64,000 nt of DNA, taken from NCBI GenBank assembly GCA_036346225.1, contig JARFIW010001087.1, forward strand, positions 1,612,001 to 1,676,000, read 5' to 3'. The first letter of the stretch is position 1; each line of letters starts with the position of its first letter. Below the pieces are notes generated by a model, which worked only from the letters and a program-made list of their open reading frames with translations, was not told the DNA's origin and made no database searches. Source of the stretch: Platerodrilus igneus (taxonomy: Eukaryota > Arthropoda > Insecta > Coleoptera > Lycidae). Both the position numbers and the translations under genes were made by a program. Shown here in pieces: positions 12,321 through 25,070 of the stretch.

Positions 12321-12671
12321 TATCGTTATCTTACCTATTGTCTTTGATAATAACTTGAGTGAATATTTGTATCTTATTTATTATCTTTGATAATAACCTT
12401 ACTTTAATATCGTTATCTTACCTATTACTTTTAATAATAACTTTACTTTAATATCGTTATCTTACCTATTACCTTTAATAATAACTTTAGTTTAATATCG
12501 TTATCTTACCTATTATCTTTGATAGTAACTAAAGCTTAATATCGTTATCTTACCTATTACCTTTAATATTAACTTTAGTTTAATATTGTTATCTTACCTA
12601 TTATCTTTGATAATAACTTAAGCTTAATATCGTTATCCTATCTATTATCTCCGATAATAACTTGAGATTTT
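12321..12671. repeat. Minisatellite, 44-bp unit x 8
   Basis: Eight head-to-tail units start at 12,321, 12,364, 12,408, 12,452, 12,496, 12,540, 12,584 and 12,628. The core is TATCGTTATCTTACCTATTA. Each unit contains a small inverted motif around TTATC...GATAA. The outer units are the most diverged, the usual pattern for arrays that turn over from the middle. Confidence 0.9.
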
Positions 12672-13332
12672 GTTTTATCTTCCTAACGTTTGGTATTTAC
12701 GACCAGACGTAGGAATTATTTTTTAAATATTGAGTGTAAAAGCTAACCTGATGATAGCCATGTAATTTGTTAGGTTAGTAATGTAGGGAATTAGTAAGAT
12801 GGTACTGTTCGTAAATTTGTTGATTCACAACATGTCATGGACAAATTTTGATGTGTATTGTATATTAAACCAGAGTACCAGTAACTAAAAATTTGCTAGA
12901 GTGTAGAGTAACTCACTCTTTTAAACAATTTTAAACTTGGGCATTTTCTTTTACCAACGAAGAAACAGTCTAGATGCAACGCTCATGTGCGTCTGCACTT
13001 GGGAAACTGTGGTGTTAGCTTTGTTTTAGTATATAGATTGGGCAATTTGTCGCATTTGTTCTAGTTTAAGTAGTGTTTCATGCTCCCCGACAAATTTGTG
13101 CTGTCGATTGTAACTGCGCCACATCAGGGACTCGTGTGTGCACTTTTCCATTTCCTGGTGATCCGGAAGACGTGTTGTCAGTCGGAAGAAACCAGGTGGC
13201 GCCTAAAATAAACATTTTGTAGGATTTAAGTTAGGATTTATGTAGGTTAGTTAGGATTTAGATTTTAAGCTGTTACTGTGCTCAGTCAATTTCTTTTTTT
13301 AAGTTTTTTCTTTTATGGCTTTGTCGCGATTG
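12672..13332. other. No gene seen
   Basis: AT-rich and without a supported frame. The last 250 bases are less AT-rich and lead into the inverted repeat unit at 13,333; they may be part of the same element or of a promoter. Confidence 0.4.
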
Positions 13333-13775
13333 TTACGTGCCGAAATCGGCCGTAAACATTTTTATAAGTTTTAATTTGTAAGGATTTCGCGCTAATACAT
13401 TTGAAAAGACGTGTGTGTATTTCCGTCACTTCGGACAATGCGTTTGCGCGAGATTCCGCCGACGCGGTGTGCCAAGAGAGCAAGTGGTGAATTTCCGGAA
13501 GTCGTGTCGGGACTGGTGACCGAGACGCCAACGAATGTAATTATCTTTGTGTCTTATCGTGTCTTCTTTTTGTTATGTAGGTTCCTTTGCCTTATCTTTG
13601 ATTATCGTTCCTTGTACCCGTTTCCTGTTGACCTCTACATAGGAAGAGAAAGGAGACAAATTGGAATTTGGTTTTAACCGGGTCCAACGAACACCCACGC
13701 CCGAGAAGGATCAACGGAGCCCCGCTGCCGTTATCATGGAGTAATGCTGGAGAAGCCCTACAATTTATGTAAGTA
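13333..13775 (+). repeat. Inverted repeat unit, copy 1 (exon- or LTR-like)
   Basis: About 440 bases match the reverse complement of 15,098-15,530 with many substitutions and small gaps. Shared landmarks in order are GCCGAAA.CGG..GTAAACATTT, TATTTCCGTCACTT, GTGGTGAATTTCC, GAGACG, CCTTTTATCT-like tracts, ACCCACGCCC and CTGCCG. A 3' edge TTTATGTAAGTAC follows and resembles a strong splice donor (TTTACGTGAGAAC in the partner). The unit is GC-richer than its surroundings. It could be the LTR/leader of an unrecognised retroelement, a duplicated 5' exon, or an arm of a foldback element spanning 13.3-15.5 kb. Confidence 0.75.
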
Positions 13776-14615
13776 CTTTGTGGTTTTTTATGTGATGGAG
13801 TAATTTTATATAATTGCGTGACGTAATTCCTTATTTACGCATCATTTTGCAATTATTTAACATTGCTACCAACTGACTGTAGTGGCTCGCGTACCGTACG
13901 ATGGGGAAAATAATAATATAAATATCCAAATATAGAATTAAGCACATAAGCATACAACAGTGCATAGTATAGCAACAAGCGTTCCTTAAATCATCAGGTG
14001 CACTCGCATACTCGCATAAGTATTATGTCGACTAACGCCATCACATTAAAACGTGCTCAAAATCTAATGCAAAATTTATTCACAATACAAATCAGTGTTT
14101 ATGCGAGTTCAACTGCCATAATATTTGCAAATAACTCGAATATAAATTTCTACACCATTCGAGGATCTGGTCGTCTACCTACACCCAATTACATCTTACT
14201 GCTGAGAGGAAATGGGTACGCATTGTAAAAGTCATAGTGGGTATGCACTAAATGTTCTGGAGAATCACAGTCACTATACCTTTTAAGTACTGAGGGATGC
14301 GCTCCTTCAATCTAATTTAACTTCTTAGCTTTGTTGATTTATTTGGTTCATTAAAATTAATTCGGAGACCTGATTTAGTTTTGTTGTTTATTAGTCCGGT
14401 TTAAAGTTTTGATTTAATACCAGAGGATTTAGTGTGTAGTTCATCGTGCATACTTAGATATTTGGGTGTGTTAATATGTTTCTTTGCATATATTTTTGTG
14501 GGTTTTTATTTTACTTTTGGAAATTAAGTTATATCGTACCACAAAATAAATTTTATGCCAAGTATCAACTACCTCCCACTCAAAATTACAAATGACTCCC
14601 CCTCCCCAATTCGGT

Positions 14616-14890
14616 TTACACCCAATTCTCAGCGTCCAGTCTTGCGACCCTTACTGCAAGCTCCTTTAGGATTACTAAGAACGACCCCTGGTTAACCATT
14701 CCCTGGAATTCTTCCAAGCTCGTGGAACATTCTAGCCCCTCGAAAGCTAGTATCTTGTCCGCCGACCTTCTGTTAGCCTTCTTAAGTGGACAGACAGATA
14801 GCACGTGTTCGGCTATTTCCAAACGCTTGCCACATTAGCAGCGGTCGTTCTCGGTCAATCTGAATTTTCACAAGTTTGCTTTCAGTGCCC
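14616..14890 (-). pseudogene. LINE ORF2 C-terminal relic (R1/I-like zinc motif)
   Basis: The minus strand reads ENDRC, a stop, then CGKRLEIAEHVLSVCPL. This is the C-C-H-C arrangement found at the C-terminus of R1/I/Jockey-type LINE polyproteins (CxCG...TxEHxLxxCP). The frame 14,822-14,616 continues for 68 codons with a helical tail. A stop codon interrupts the zinc motif. No RT lies upstream, so it is a scrap inside the span between the two inverted repeat units. Confidence 0.65.
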
Positions 14891-15097
14891 CATACCCTGT
14901 TTCTAGCTGCACCATTTTATGATCGAGTTTGTTATACTCTAGATGTTCCACTCAAAGGTATACTGTTAAAGTCCCGGCGCGTAATTTATAAGAGCCCTAT
15001 GACAGTTGGTATCATAATAAATACGTGCGTAATATTGCGCAAAAAGGGGTTACGTCACAAATTATTATCACATACAAAGAAAAAAAAACAAAAGGTT

Positions 15098-15530
15098 CTC
15101 ACGTAAACTGTGGAGCTCTTCCCTACATTGCAGCTATTGTGGCGGCAGTAGGGCGTTGTGGGCGTGGGTCATCCTTTGCCCCCTCGTCGAAACCAAATTA
15201 AATGTCTTTTCTCTTCTGTAGCGGTACGGTAAAGGATACTGGTAAGCGGAACGATATCAGGTAGAGATAAAAGGAAACCTACATCACCTAAAAGAGAAGA
15301 CAAAAAAGGCACAGATAAACTCACCCTTCGACGTCTCGATGACGAGTCCCTCACGTGACGGAAATCACCACTTACTTCCCCACTTCGCGTCTGCGCATTC
15401 CCGGGCGCCGACACAACTGTTTAAAGTGACGGAAATGCACCACAAGTCTATTTTTAAATTATTGGCGCGAATTCACTTACAAATTTAAAACTAAAATTAG
15501 AAATGTTTACATACCGGTTTCGGCATGTAA
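15098..15530 (-). repeat. Inverted repeat unit, copy 2
   Basis: Reverse-oriented partner of 13,333-13,775, described there. At 15,505-15,532 it also contains a near-palindrome built from GTTACATGCC and GGTATGTAAAC. Confidence 0.75.
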
Positions 15531-16500
15531 CAAGTTTCTTTTCCATCTTATCTTTAGCTTGAATGCTCAGTATAAATTTGTGCGTCAACCTTCCCGTGTG
15601 CGTTGTTCCACCTCTCTGCCCACTGTTCGATTAAACTTTGTCGTCACCTTTTCTTAATTAGGATCTCGATACCAATGAATACGATGTAAGACACTCCGCT
15701 GTTGCTGTTGCTTTGACCAGTTCAGCTGCTCTGTAGTTTCCTCGAGTAGCGTCGCTTCAGTATTTCAATACCACGTATGAGAAAAACAACATTATACGGA
15801 TCCCAATGGAAAACGAAGATTTCTATACATTACCATGAAATAGCGTAATCTATATTGAGAGACAATGTGGCGCTTTTTACTGCGCATATAAGCGAGAAGC
15901 TCGTCGTAAATCTTGGTTGGTCGCTATTGCAACTCATCAACAAGTTCAATAAGGAATAACAACTCATCCCCTTTCTGTAGCCGGATCAACACTTCGTTAT
16001 TCTTTGTTTTCCAAAATACCAGGCACAACAAACTGTAAGGGAACGCCAGTTTAAATTGCAACGGGTATGCGATGAGTTTGTTGATTAAAGTACGTTTCGA
16101 CACGGCCTCAACGGTATACTCGTGGAGGTATCAATGGTAACACAACCACCCTCACTTGAAGATTTGCACGAGGAGCTGTTATATGCTTGTAAAAATACAC
16201 TATACTTTCATACAACAGATCTCTGCATACAAGGTGCTACAAAATAGTGAAAGTAACTAGAGCAGGGAATGTAAGGTAAAAAGAGCAGTATCGATTTCAA
16301 TCACGACTGGAAGAAGGTCAGCAGGTTTACTATCTTCTGTAGGGCAGTGAGTTTAGGAGGTAGGTCGTAGGTCATTAGGTTAACGCCAATTGGAAGTAGA
16401 TCAACTATCTCAGTTAGTGACTAAATTGAGGACAATATCCGGAGGTATGTTACTAAACTCAGTCATCGATCCGTAGCCAGGTGCAGTGAGTCATCCGACT
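15531..16500. other. No gene seen
   Basis: No supported frame and no recognised repeat. Base composition is less AT-rich towards 16.3 kb, where AGGTCA-like words begin to appear. Confidence 0.4.
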
Positions 16501-16504
16501 GAAG

Positions 16505-16800
16505 CGAGCGAAATCAAAGGTCAACGTCCCTAACCTAGCAGTATATGCTGTGATGACGACTCATACGTCATAAGCACTGGAATACAAAGGTCAACCGGTC
16601 AACCATAGACACATCGTTGATCTTAACCAACATACAAAAGACGTAGGAAAACTAAGGTCAACGACCGATGGCGTCATCTTAGATTAATAATACCTTTCCG
16701 CAAGCGTCGAAACACAGAAGTCAATCATTTTTGCACAAGTGCTGCTGCTGACGTCAGTCACACAGGTCAATGAGTCCGCAATGTGACGTCGCTAGGTGTT
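16505..16800 (+). repeat. Patch of spaced AGGTCA-like and TGACGTCA-like words
   Basis: (A)AGGTCAA or a one-base variant occurs near 16,517, 16,588, 16,652, 16,720 and 16,768, at intervals of about 50-70 bases. GACGTCA-type words occur near 16,750 and 16,783. The first word is a nuclear-receptor half-site and the second a CREB-type site. The spacing suggests either a decayed tandem repeat or a clustered regulatory region. Function is not shown by the sequence. Confidence 0.3.
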
Positions 16801-16975
16801 AACGACCGCCCTCGAAGGCGCTAGAACTCGCACTATGTACTACTAGAAACAAATACTTTTATGCGCTGTTAAGTGACTGTACAAATTGGGATATGGTGCC
16901 TTTAAAAGCTACACCAGGTTTGTCATAAATTATCTTATTGCAAAAACAAGATACAGTTTTAACCAGTTTCAAACT

Positions 16976-17092
16976 TATCGAACAAATTTTTCAAATGACT
17001 CTAGCTTGTTCATTTCAGCAGAGTAATTGTGATTAAGTTGGAAACCAACCAAAAAAAAAATTCTTTTGAAACTTTCAGATTCATAAATAACG
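16976..17092 (+). repeat. Dispersed repeat, copy B
   Basis: Same repeat as 942-1045. The preceding bases TATCGAACAAATTTTTCAA recur alone near 20,594-20,612. Confidence 0.55.
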
Positions 17093-17534
17093 TATGTTTT
17101 AGGTTTCATTATTAATACTTCGTGTTTCCTTTGAATGTAGCTGGTTGTCACGGGTTGAAGAGTTTTGAGCACTGTTCATAGCCTGCGTGGGCAATCATCA
17201 TGTCGTGGTGACAAACAGTTGTTTACTTGCTTCCTTATGGTATGCAGATTGCCCACATTTTATAGAAAAGTTAAGAGTTTCGATAAGTAGAAGTAGACTG
17301 TTTTATCACATAAGATTTGCCAAATAAGTTGGGATTGTATTTAAATGTACTATTGTAGATATGTATTCTTTGTGTTTTTATGTTTCAGTAGCTCCTATTT
17401 AGAATAAGCTAGTTGGCGCCATTATAGAGTACGTAGTTAAAATTCTGACGATATTTATGATAAGTACGTTGATATTGCTGTGTGAATCCGGCTGATATTA
17501 GAGGAATCGAGTTTGTCGAAGGTGATGAGGACGC

Positions 17535-17930
17535 GATGCTATTAGAATTTATACGGACGGTTCACGTATGGACGATGGGCAAGCAGGCGCGGCGTTTTGT
17601 CGTGTATAAGCAGGAAACGGAGGTGTTTCGGTTTCAAACCAAACTCGCAAACTGAAGCACAATTTTCCAGTGCGAATTGGTAGCCATACGAGAGGCTATC
17701 GATTACGTAATAAACCATACGGGCAGAGACGAGTATTATATAATCAGCGATAGTAAATCGGCGCTGACGACTTTAACAAACATGAACACCTCGACAGACC
17801 TCTAAGCGGACGTCTGAAGGATAGTGCGTACGGCGCTCGAGTTTCGACGTTTAAAGTTCTGTTGGGTCAGATCGCACAATGTAGTACCTTTAGGTGGAGC
17901 ATTGGGGACGTGGCCGCAAGTATAGCGGCC
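17535..17930 (+). pseudogene. LINE RNase H domain relic
   Basis: Plus-strand pieces in shifting frames spell an RNase HI domain of the kind carried by I/R1/Jockey-group LINEs. IYTDGSRMDDGQAGAAF holds the first Asp and ELVAIREAIDY the Glu. IISDSKSAL holds the next Asp, and a WVRSHN segment holds the His region. At least one frameshift lies between the first and second motifs, and a stop follows STDL. The RT domain is missing upstream, so this is a truncated internal fragment. The clade is inferred only from domain type. Confidence 0.8.
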
Positions 17931-20900
17931 CTTATTCAAATTATAATGTGTGAATATAATTAATTAGTTTTTGCTGTCCCAATATAGAATGTTATTAATT
18001 ACCGCAGTTAAATGTCACTTATTTTGATATCCTAAAGTATGCAGCAATAGTTAATGGGTGTGTAGTGGAGTAGTTCCTTTATTTCTAAAATGCCCCTCAA
18101 CTTGATTGTTACTATATGCAATTAATATTTAGTATTCGTACGCCAGGAGTGAAGAATTCAGATGCTTGTCCTTAAACTAGTAATTTAATATTGTTTTACA
18201 TTTAAATTCATACAAGTTACTTATTGGAGTTATATTTTTCATGTGTTTTTTTCGTTTATCATAGCAGGTACAGATGATCTAAAAGAGGCGAATTTGTTTT
18301 CGGTCGTTTTGTCATCTATGCTCCCTCTCCGTCCAATCTTTAACCGTGTCAAATGGCATTCGCTTTCTTTATTATCCCTCTGTCCTTTACTACCCCATAA
18401 CTCGGTCGAGTTCACTTCTTATGATTGATTTCTCTCGTCTTACGGGTAGCATAGTATTACTATGAAATTACGTTTTTATTTCAAGTATATAAAACACTCT
18501 TAAATAAAAATTATGAACCTAATATTTTACAAATTAACTTAATGGAAAACGTTTTCAGCAAACAAAATTACTATCTAAATAGTTAACTTTATAACAAGAA
18601 GGCACTATGAGTACGTATATAAGTTTACATAATTCATTAAAAATGTTCATTCATTTATAATTACTGTAGGTTATAGTTTCGGAGGTTTTAATAAATACTG
18701 ATGAGTGATTTATGACTGTAGATAACTCGAATACCACTAATAGTCATTGTTTTCTAAACCCAGAAAGGAAAACTAGAGATTGTGAATCAACATGCTTTGA
18801 TTCAACGTGAAGTTGTCGATTGAATAGAAATCAAAGTGTTCCTGAACTTAAAAGTAACCAACTTGGTAGGGTATTATCCGAACCTCGATGACCAACTGCC
18901 TTAATCGGTTCTATATTTTCTTCAAGGTTAGCTGACGTACTCAAATCACATGCTATTTTTTTTAATCTTAAAGACGCGTGCTCAATAAAAAACTTTTTCC
19001 TTGGTAAAACAATTCGAGATCGCTTCGGCGAAATTAGGACAGATGATTTAAGACCGCAAATTCAAATTGTGTCGTCTTTCTCTATCTAATATGTGTAATA
19101 TTATCTTACTTGAAACCTTTTTCCGAATCGAGAGGTAGCACCGTTCCATTTTCAAATCAGCATAATTTTGCGTGTAAACGTCTCCCTGCCCAGGCAAGGA
19201 GCTCATAAGGGCCAGTCTTATACATAATTAATCAAAACAAGTTAATCTTAAAATGATAATAATTTTAGAATACAAAGTTTTCTTTTTAATTTTAATCTAA
19301 CCTTTAAAACTTGCATAGCGAGTTCACAACCTTTGAGTATGAACAATATAACATGCAAAGATTATCTTTTTTAGACCAAAAATGTATTTAATCTAACCAT
19401 TATGTCTCTTAATGGAAATAACATAACCCTATTGGTGAAATTTACTAATACAGAAACCATTAAAATAAAATATATTATATACATTTCCAAGGAAGGTCAC
19501 AAACTTCATTAAAACCGTAATTCTAAACGGATTTCACAACAACAGTTGATCAGCTGTCGCGGGTTAACTGTACAGCACCAACCAAGCGAACCAACTGCGT
19601 TGAAAACCTAAAAAATCAACTGCAACATCCTTTTCATTGGCGCAGACTTCAGTGTTAATCGGAAAGTGATTATCTGCAATTAATTCAACTTCTTTGGTTA
19701 CTGCACACTATTCCTCAAATTTTGAACGCAGTGTTTCTTTTTACAGACGAGACCAACTTCATTTTTTAAACAAAATTTGGTTTCCATAACCTTCATTAGT
19801 GGATCGATGGAAATCTTCACATTACAAACAATTCTTTTTCCAATATTTCGTTGGGTATTACTATCACGATAATGTAGGGACTCTTCAGGCTGTTTTTGGA
19901 GCAACAAATGCTGGTTATTCTTGAAAGCTTAATTTTTTTATTTGAAAAAGAAAGTACCTTATGCGTGATGCTTCTTCTACTAATCTAATCACAGCATTCT
20001 CTAAACTGTATAGAAATTTTGAAATAGTAGCGTTTCGAAGAAGCTCTTTATGAATACATACAGTTATTGCTTCATCTGCTGTATAGTTAGTTCTGTTTGA
20101 GGTGCGCTTTGCTTTTAAATTATTATGAATTAAATTAAAATATATGTTAGATAGATTTGCGTGGTCAATTTTTGAATTATTTGATTTTTCATTTTGTTGA
20201 ATATGAATGGTTTCTAATACTTGTATTTAGTCATTATTGCATGCGTAATTGCTGTACATTTTTTGTTTTACCAAGTCACCATCCAAATCATAGCACAGTC
20301 AGGTCATACAACACCGCTGTTGAAATTCCTCAATATACTAGTTTTCCTATATATGTTTCGAATATACCTTGCAGCAATGCATAGATGGAAATTCTTCGGT
20401 TTAGTAAAGGTATTGTTATGCAAGGTATGGTAAAGTTTCTAAAAATCATGTTTACAGTCGCTCTCAGTTCGTGTAACATCGCGCTTCTAAACTTCAGGAA
20501 TCATTGTTTACAATGCGAAATGACATCGTATAAGAAAACTTGAATAATTTGCTTTAAATACAATGCCGTTTTGCATTTTACTAGAATATTCTTATCGAAC
20601 AAATTTTTCAATGGTGGATTTTTCCTACCGTTGAATGCTCAGTAAGCAAAAGCTGTTCTCAAACTCATAACATCGTGTGTTGCTCTGAAACTCCTTGCTA
20701 TACCCAACGCTTAAGATCCATATCTACTGTACATGATTTAATTGGCTTTGAGTTTTTTTAATTTATTTATACTTTTGTGTACATAGGTTTAACACGAGAT
20801 ACTAAACCTACACTCCACGGGCAACACGAGACATTTAAATGAAAGTGTGAGGTCAATTTTCTCCTCTACCGCACATAATCATTCAACCAGCTGAGTACTT

Positions 20901-22369
20901 TCAGGAGATAATCCTTTGGTTTTATTTTACATATTTATCAAGTTCGTTAATTTTCAATTTGCATTCTCAAACTTGCCGAAGAAACTTTAATCCGAAGCTT
21001 AACTTATTCTTTCTTAGATAATTCAACTTGAATTCTGGAATTCGCGTACTTTGCAATATAGAAATGAAATTTTATATATTTTGTGTAACTGTTCTAAAGA
21101 ATTTATATAAAGCATATACTTATTACTACGAGCTATGGTAAAACTTCTGAAGTACATGTAAGACACTAAAACAAACTTTGAAACTTTTTGTAATTTTGAT
21201 ATACATACCTGTTCTGTTCTCTCTAGTTTATTTCATGCACCAGATTTAATGCCAATCTCTATCTTAGATGTACCAAAGTTTGTAGGGTAAAGTACTACCG
21301 TTATGAATAAATGTAGAATAAATTCAAGTTTCCTTTTAACTTTACCTTACAGGTTGAATTATTTTTACCTAGGCTGCGTACAGCTACTGGCCAACAACTT
21401 GTTAATTTATGTCACTGCAGTAATTACTCTATAAAAACGTGTTAACTCTTTAAGCTTGTCTGTGTGTATTTTCTGCGGTGGATTGAATATTACTAATATG
21501 TTTCTTATATCATAGGGTAAAGTATCCAATTATTGGCACTTTAAGGACTTTCCAATTTTATAACCTTTCTATTTCTTTCAATTCAATATATGTCGACCTA
21601 TTTATTGTTTTCAGTGTAATGCTTAGACAATGTAAGATCTTAAAAATGTCCAAACAAAATCTAAGATTTAGATTAAAAACTTCTAAAAAATCATTATTAA
21701 AAACAAATTCTGTTATGGTGGTTATTGGCACTTGTATGCAGTTGTTGGCACAAACATTATTCTAGTAATTGGCACTCTAGATAAGCTTGAAAAAGAACAT
21801 CCAAGTACCTACTTTCTTGGGTGAATATTTTGTATTAAAACAAAAAAATATATAAAGCAACATAACAATAAGTTAGCTATAATTTAGCAATTTTTTACAC
21901 TAAATTAAACATAGGAAAGATAAAAAAGCATTGTTTTGTATAGAAAACTTGAAAAATGAAAGATAAGTATATTAAAAACCAAATTACCCAGTATCCACCA
22001 CATTATTACCATTATAAAGAGATATGATATTACGCTTCTTTTACACATGTTTGACAAACCAACAACTCGGTATAACGGTTGTGCCTTATAAAGCAGTTTG
22101 ATGATATGCTCTCGTGCACCTTTGACAGCCAAATCCAAAATTTAATATTGACAAATTATGTACACATATCAAGCAAAGACCTATAGTTACTATTTTGTTG
22201 TTTCGAGGTAAGAATCTTGGCTACTTCTGCAAACGCACTGGGTGTGCTTGAAGCGTAGTTTTTAATAATTTTACAGCTTCAGTCAGACTCTGCGCTTTTG
22301 TTATGCGTTTCAGAACTAAGTTGTATGCTCAAAACTTGTACTGGAATATTGCTATCTTCCTCCTTTTTT
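17931..22369. other. Long AT-rich region without recognisable genes
   Basis: No supported coding frame. Around 21,530-21,780 the phrase TTATTGGCACT recurs three times with variations (TCCAATTATTGGCACTTT, GGTTATTGGCACTTG, GTAATTGGCACTC), which may be edges of a small unrecognised element. Nothing else was identified. Confidence 0.45.
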
Positions 22370-23770
22370 GGCATTTTCTCAATGGTGACTAAAGTACGAA
22401 GTGTATGTTTAGCAGAGCTTGATAGGTATTTGCGCTGAACTTTGCCACACAGTCTTGTTTCTTCCTCGATTTCTGTTTGCCTCAGTAAGTTTCTTTCTTT
22501 GTTTTCATGCTTTTCCCTTTCTTTAATATTATTTTTGCTCTTTCAAGTTTCTCTCTCTCTTTTCCCGATTTAATTTTTTCCGTTTCCACAAATATTTGTT
22601 TCATTGCACTAGACATTAGGACATAAGGTGGTTCCTCAGTTTGGCGCTTTCCTTTACGCTATGGTGTTTTATGTTACAATAAATAGTGCTCTAAGTTATT
22701 TTGATGAACATGTGAGCTGTTGTGTTCTTTATGTTCTTTCATTGTATCAGAAATTTTGAATTATCATAAGTAGTTAGATTGTTTACTTTTACAGTGTCAC
22801 TTTGATTTGCTTCACTTAAAATATATTTTTAATTTTTGGCTAGTACTACAGACATTTCTAAAAACACTCTTTAGGGTACTCAAAATTTTCCACCACTACC
22901 TTATTTAGCCTTGTTGGTTCGTCGTTTCCTTTGTCGTTAGCAAATATTTGATTTGGATCTTCTTTGCTAAACTCCTGGTTTTCTATTGTTTCATTTTCTT
23001 CGCGCATGTCACCATCCGTATTCAGGGTAATGTCATATATCTCAATTACAGACCAATTACCATTTTCGTTAAAACATAGTCCACTATCATTGTTTGAAAC
23101 GAACTTCTTAAATATGTCTAATAAAAAATTGAAATTTTCAGATTTCTCTTCTTCCGCCTCATTTGCTATGCTGTTTTTAAGTTCGATTAATTTACTAGAA
23201 CCAACTAGTTCACAAAAATCATCAAATGTCAATATAAGCTCTGTGGTATTATCACAAGTCACAGAATTAGTGTCTTTTTGCAGTTCAAATCTTGCTGGCA
23301 TCTTTCCAATGCATTTAGTGTAATCGATAGGGTCTTTGTTCCGTGGAAAAATACCACAAGCTTTGAATGCGCTGGAAATTGTTTCCGATTTTAAACTCGC
23401 TATGGCGTCTCTCAGAACAGGCGCAAAATGTAACTTGGTTAGCTGAATAAAGGGGTACTTCTTCTCCACTTGAGTAGAGACTTCTTCCACAAATTTTTTA
23501 AGGGCTTACAACTAGATACGTTTACTGGTTGTAAAATTCTTCTCGCATTAGGGTATACAAAATTACAATTATTTATAAATCTCTACGCAATGTATCTCAC
23601 ATTTTATTCAACCATTATCGCTGCTTGTTATACCCCATGTCTTGGGTACACTGTCCAGAATGCTAACCGGAATTCGGTTTAGATGACTCTTACTCTACTT
23701 CACACACATTTCGTGCTCTACGTGGAGCAACAACATTATCGCCTTTAGAACATAGTTGAGAACAAGTTTC
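22370..23770 (-). pseudogene. pogo/Jerky-like DDE transposase relic
   Basis: The 210-codon minus frame (23,490-22,858) contains LRDAIASLKSETISSAFKACGIFPRNKDPI. This is the helix just after the DDE_1 catalytic domain in pogo/Tigger/Jerky-type transposases (I..GF.a.GI.P.n). Upstream, in other frames, a segment around 23,700-23,750 resembles the V.APRG.RNV part of the catalytic core. Downstream, 22,640-22,370 encodes a Lys/Glu-rich helix (KIKSGKEREKLERA) of the kind that ends these proteins. Frameshifts and stops are frequent. No DNA-binding CENP-B region or terminal repeats were found. An exapted host gene is possible but unlikely given the breaks. Confidence 0.7.
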
Positions 23771-25070
23771 ATTCCATTGAATACACGTGTAGGGTTCCGT
23801 AATACATCAAAGTTGTCTTTTTCGGACAAGAATCTGTTACTGCTTCTGGTATTCGGTTTGCTAGAAGTGTCTTCTCAAGAAAGCTCTTTTCTGGGTGTAT
23901 TAGTCTTAAAAGGAGTATCTTTTGGATGTGCATCAGGAAAAGACGTCAGAAGCTTAAATATTGTCTTTTGTTTGGGGATGATCCTTACTGTAACTTTCTA
24001 AAATCCATTCTTCTATTAAAACTTTTTCTTCAGTAGTAATATATGTGTTCGGGCCATAACTTGTTCTACTAAATTTATTGCCGAGGCGAAACTGGAGAGT
24101 CGCTGGTGGTATTCCATGTGTTACAAAGCTCGCTTCTTCGACAGACCACCCTGTATATCAAGTAACGTCTCTTCTCATTCGTTCTGCACGTAACTGTTTC
24201 TGGATTAGCGCCTGAAGACTTTCTGATTACAATCGCCAATGATTGTAATTGGTTAAGACAGCCGGTTAATGAAAATTATTCATTAATCGAAAAAACCTGG
24301 TCCAGATGGTTTGTATCAACTGCGTAACTAGGATTCTTTTCACACTTTGTACATTGTTTACAACTGTTGGTATAATGTAAGTAGGGGTTCCTACACTTGC
24401 AGTTTCGTCGCCAATGCTCTAGCCGAAGATACTACATTGGGTTTAAGTGCGAAAAATTTGTGCGCTACGAATTAATTGGACTCCATAATTATTTAAACGT
24501 AAATAAAATTTGAAAGCTGATACCAAGGATTTGTTAAAATAATCGTATCCGCAGCGTTGATCTTAAAGTGTGTCTAAGCAACAAGACACCGACAAAAAGT
24601 AAAAAAGGGAGGCATCCGAAATACCGAATAGCAGCCGCCAGCTCTGCTTACCACTGCAACTTCAACGGTCGACTTGAAACTATCCAAACCTTGCTAAACT
24701 AGTATTTACTAATGAATTTGAATTTCTAAGCATACGCCAAATTTATTAAAAGCAAATCAACCCGTTTGTTCCCACTTTATAAATCGTTCGCCCTAGTTCA
24801 AGTATTTGATTCTAACTTCAGCTTTTTGACCCACACGTTCCCTAACTGAATTATTCTAATTTCAATATTCTATCCTATATATAATACGATTAAAAATAGG
24901 CATAACGCCAAATAAAACAAATCATACGACGAAACAATAAAATATGTTAATGTACCATACGGGTATAGAATATAGATATACAAATATCTAATGTATAATT
25001 TTGTGTAGCGAAGTAATTGGGGTATAGTGAACAAAAGTTAATATAAATTCTTGCTTATTTTGCATAATAC
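23771..25070. other. No gene seen
   Basis: No domain-bearing frame. A small palindrome (GATTACAATC...GATTGTAATT) lies near 24,228-24,250. The 23,756-24,001 frame is Ser/Leu/Phe-rich without recognisable motifs. Confidence 0.4.

Noticed and set aside
12321..12671. CRISPR-like array
   Set aside because: Units are head-to-tail without unique spacers and the setting is eukaryotic; it is a minisatellite.
22964..23323. 119-codon plus frame
   Set aside because: Antisense of the pogo-like transposase relic.
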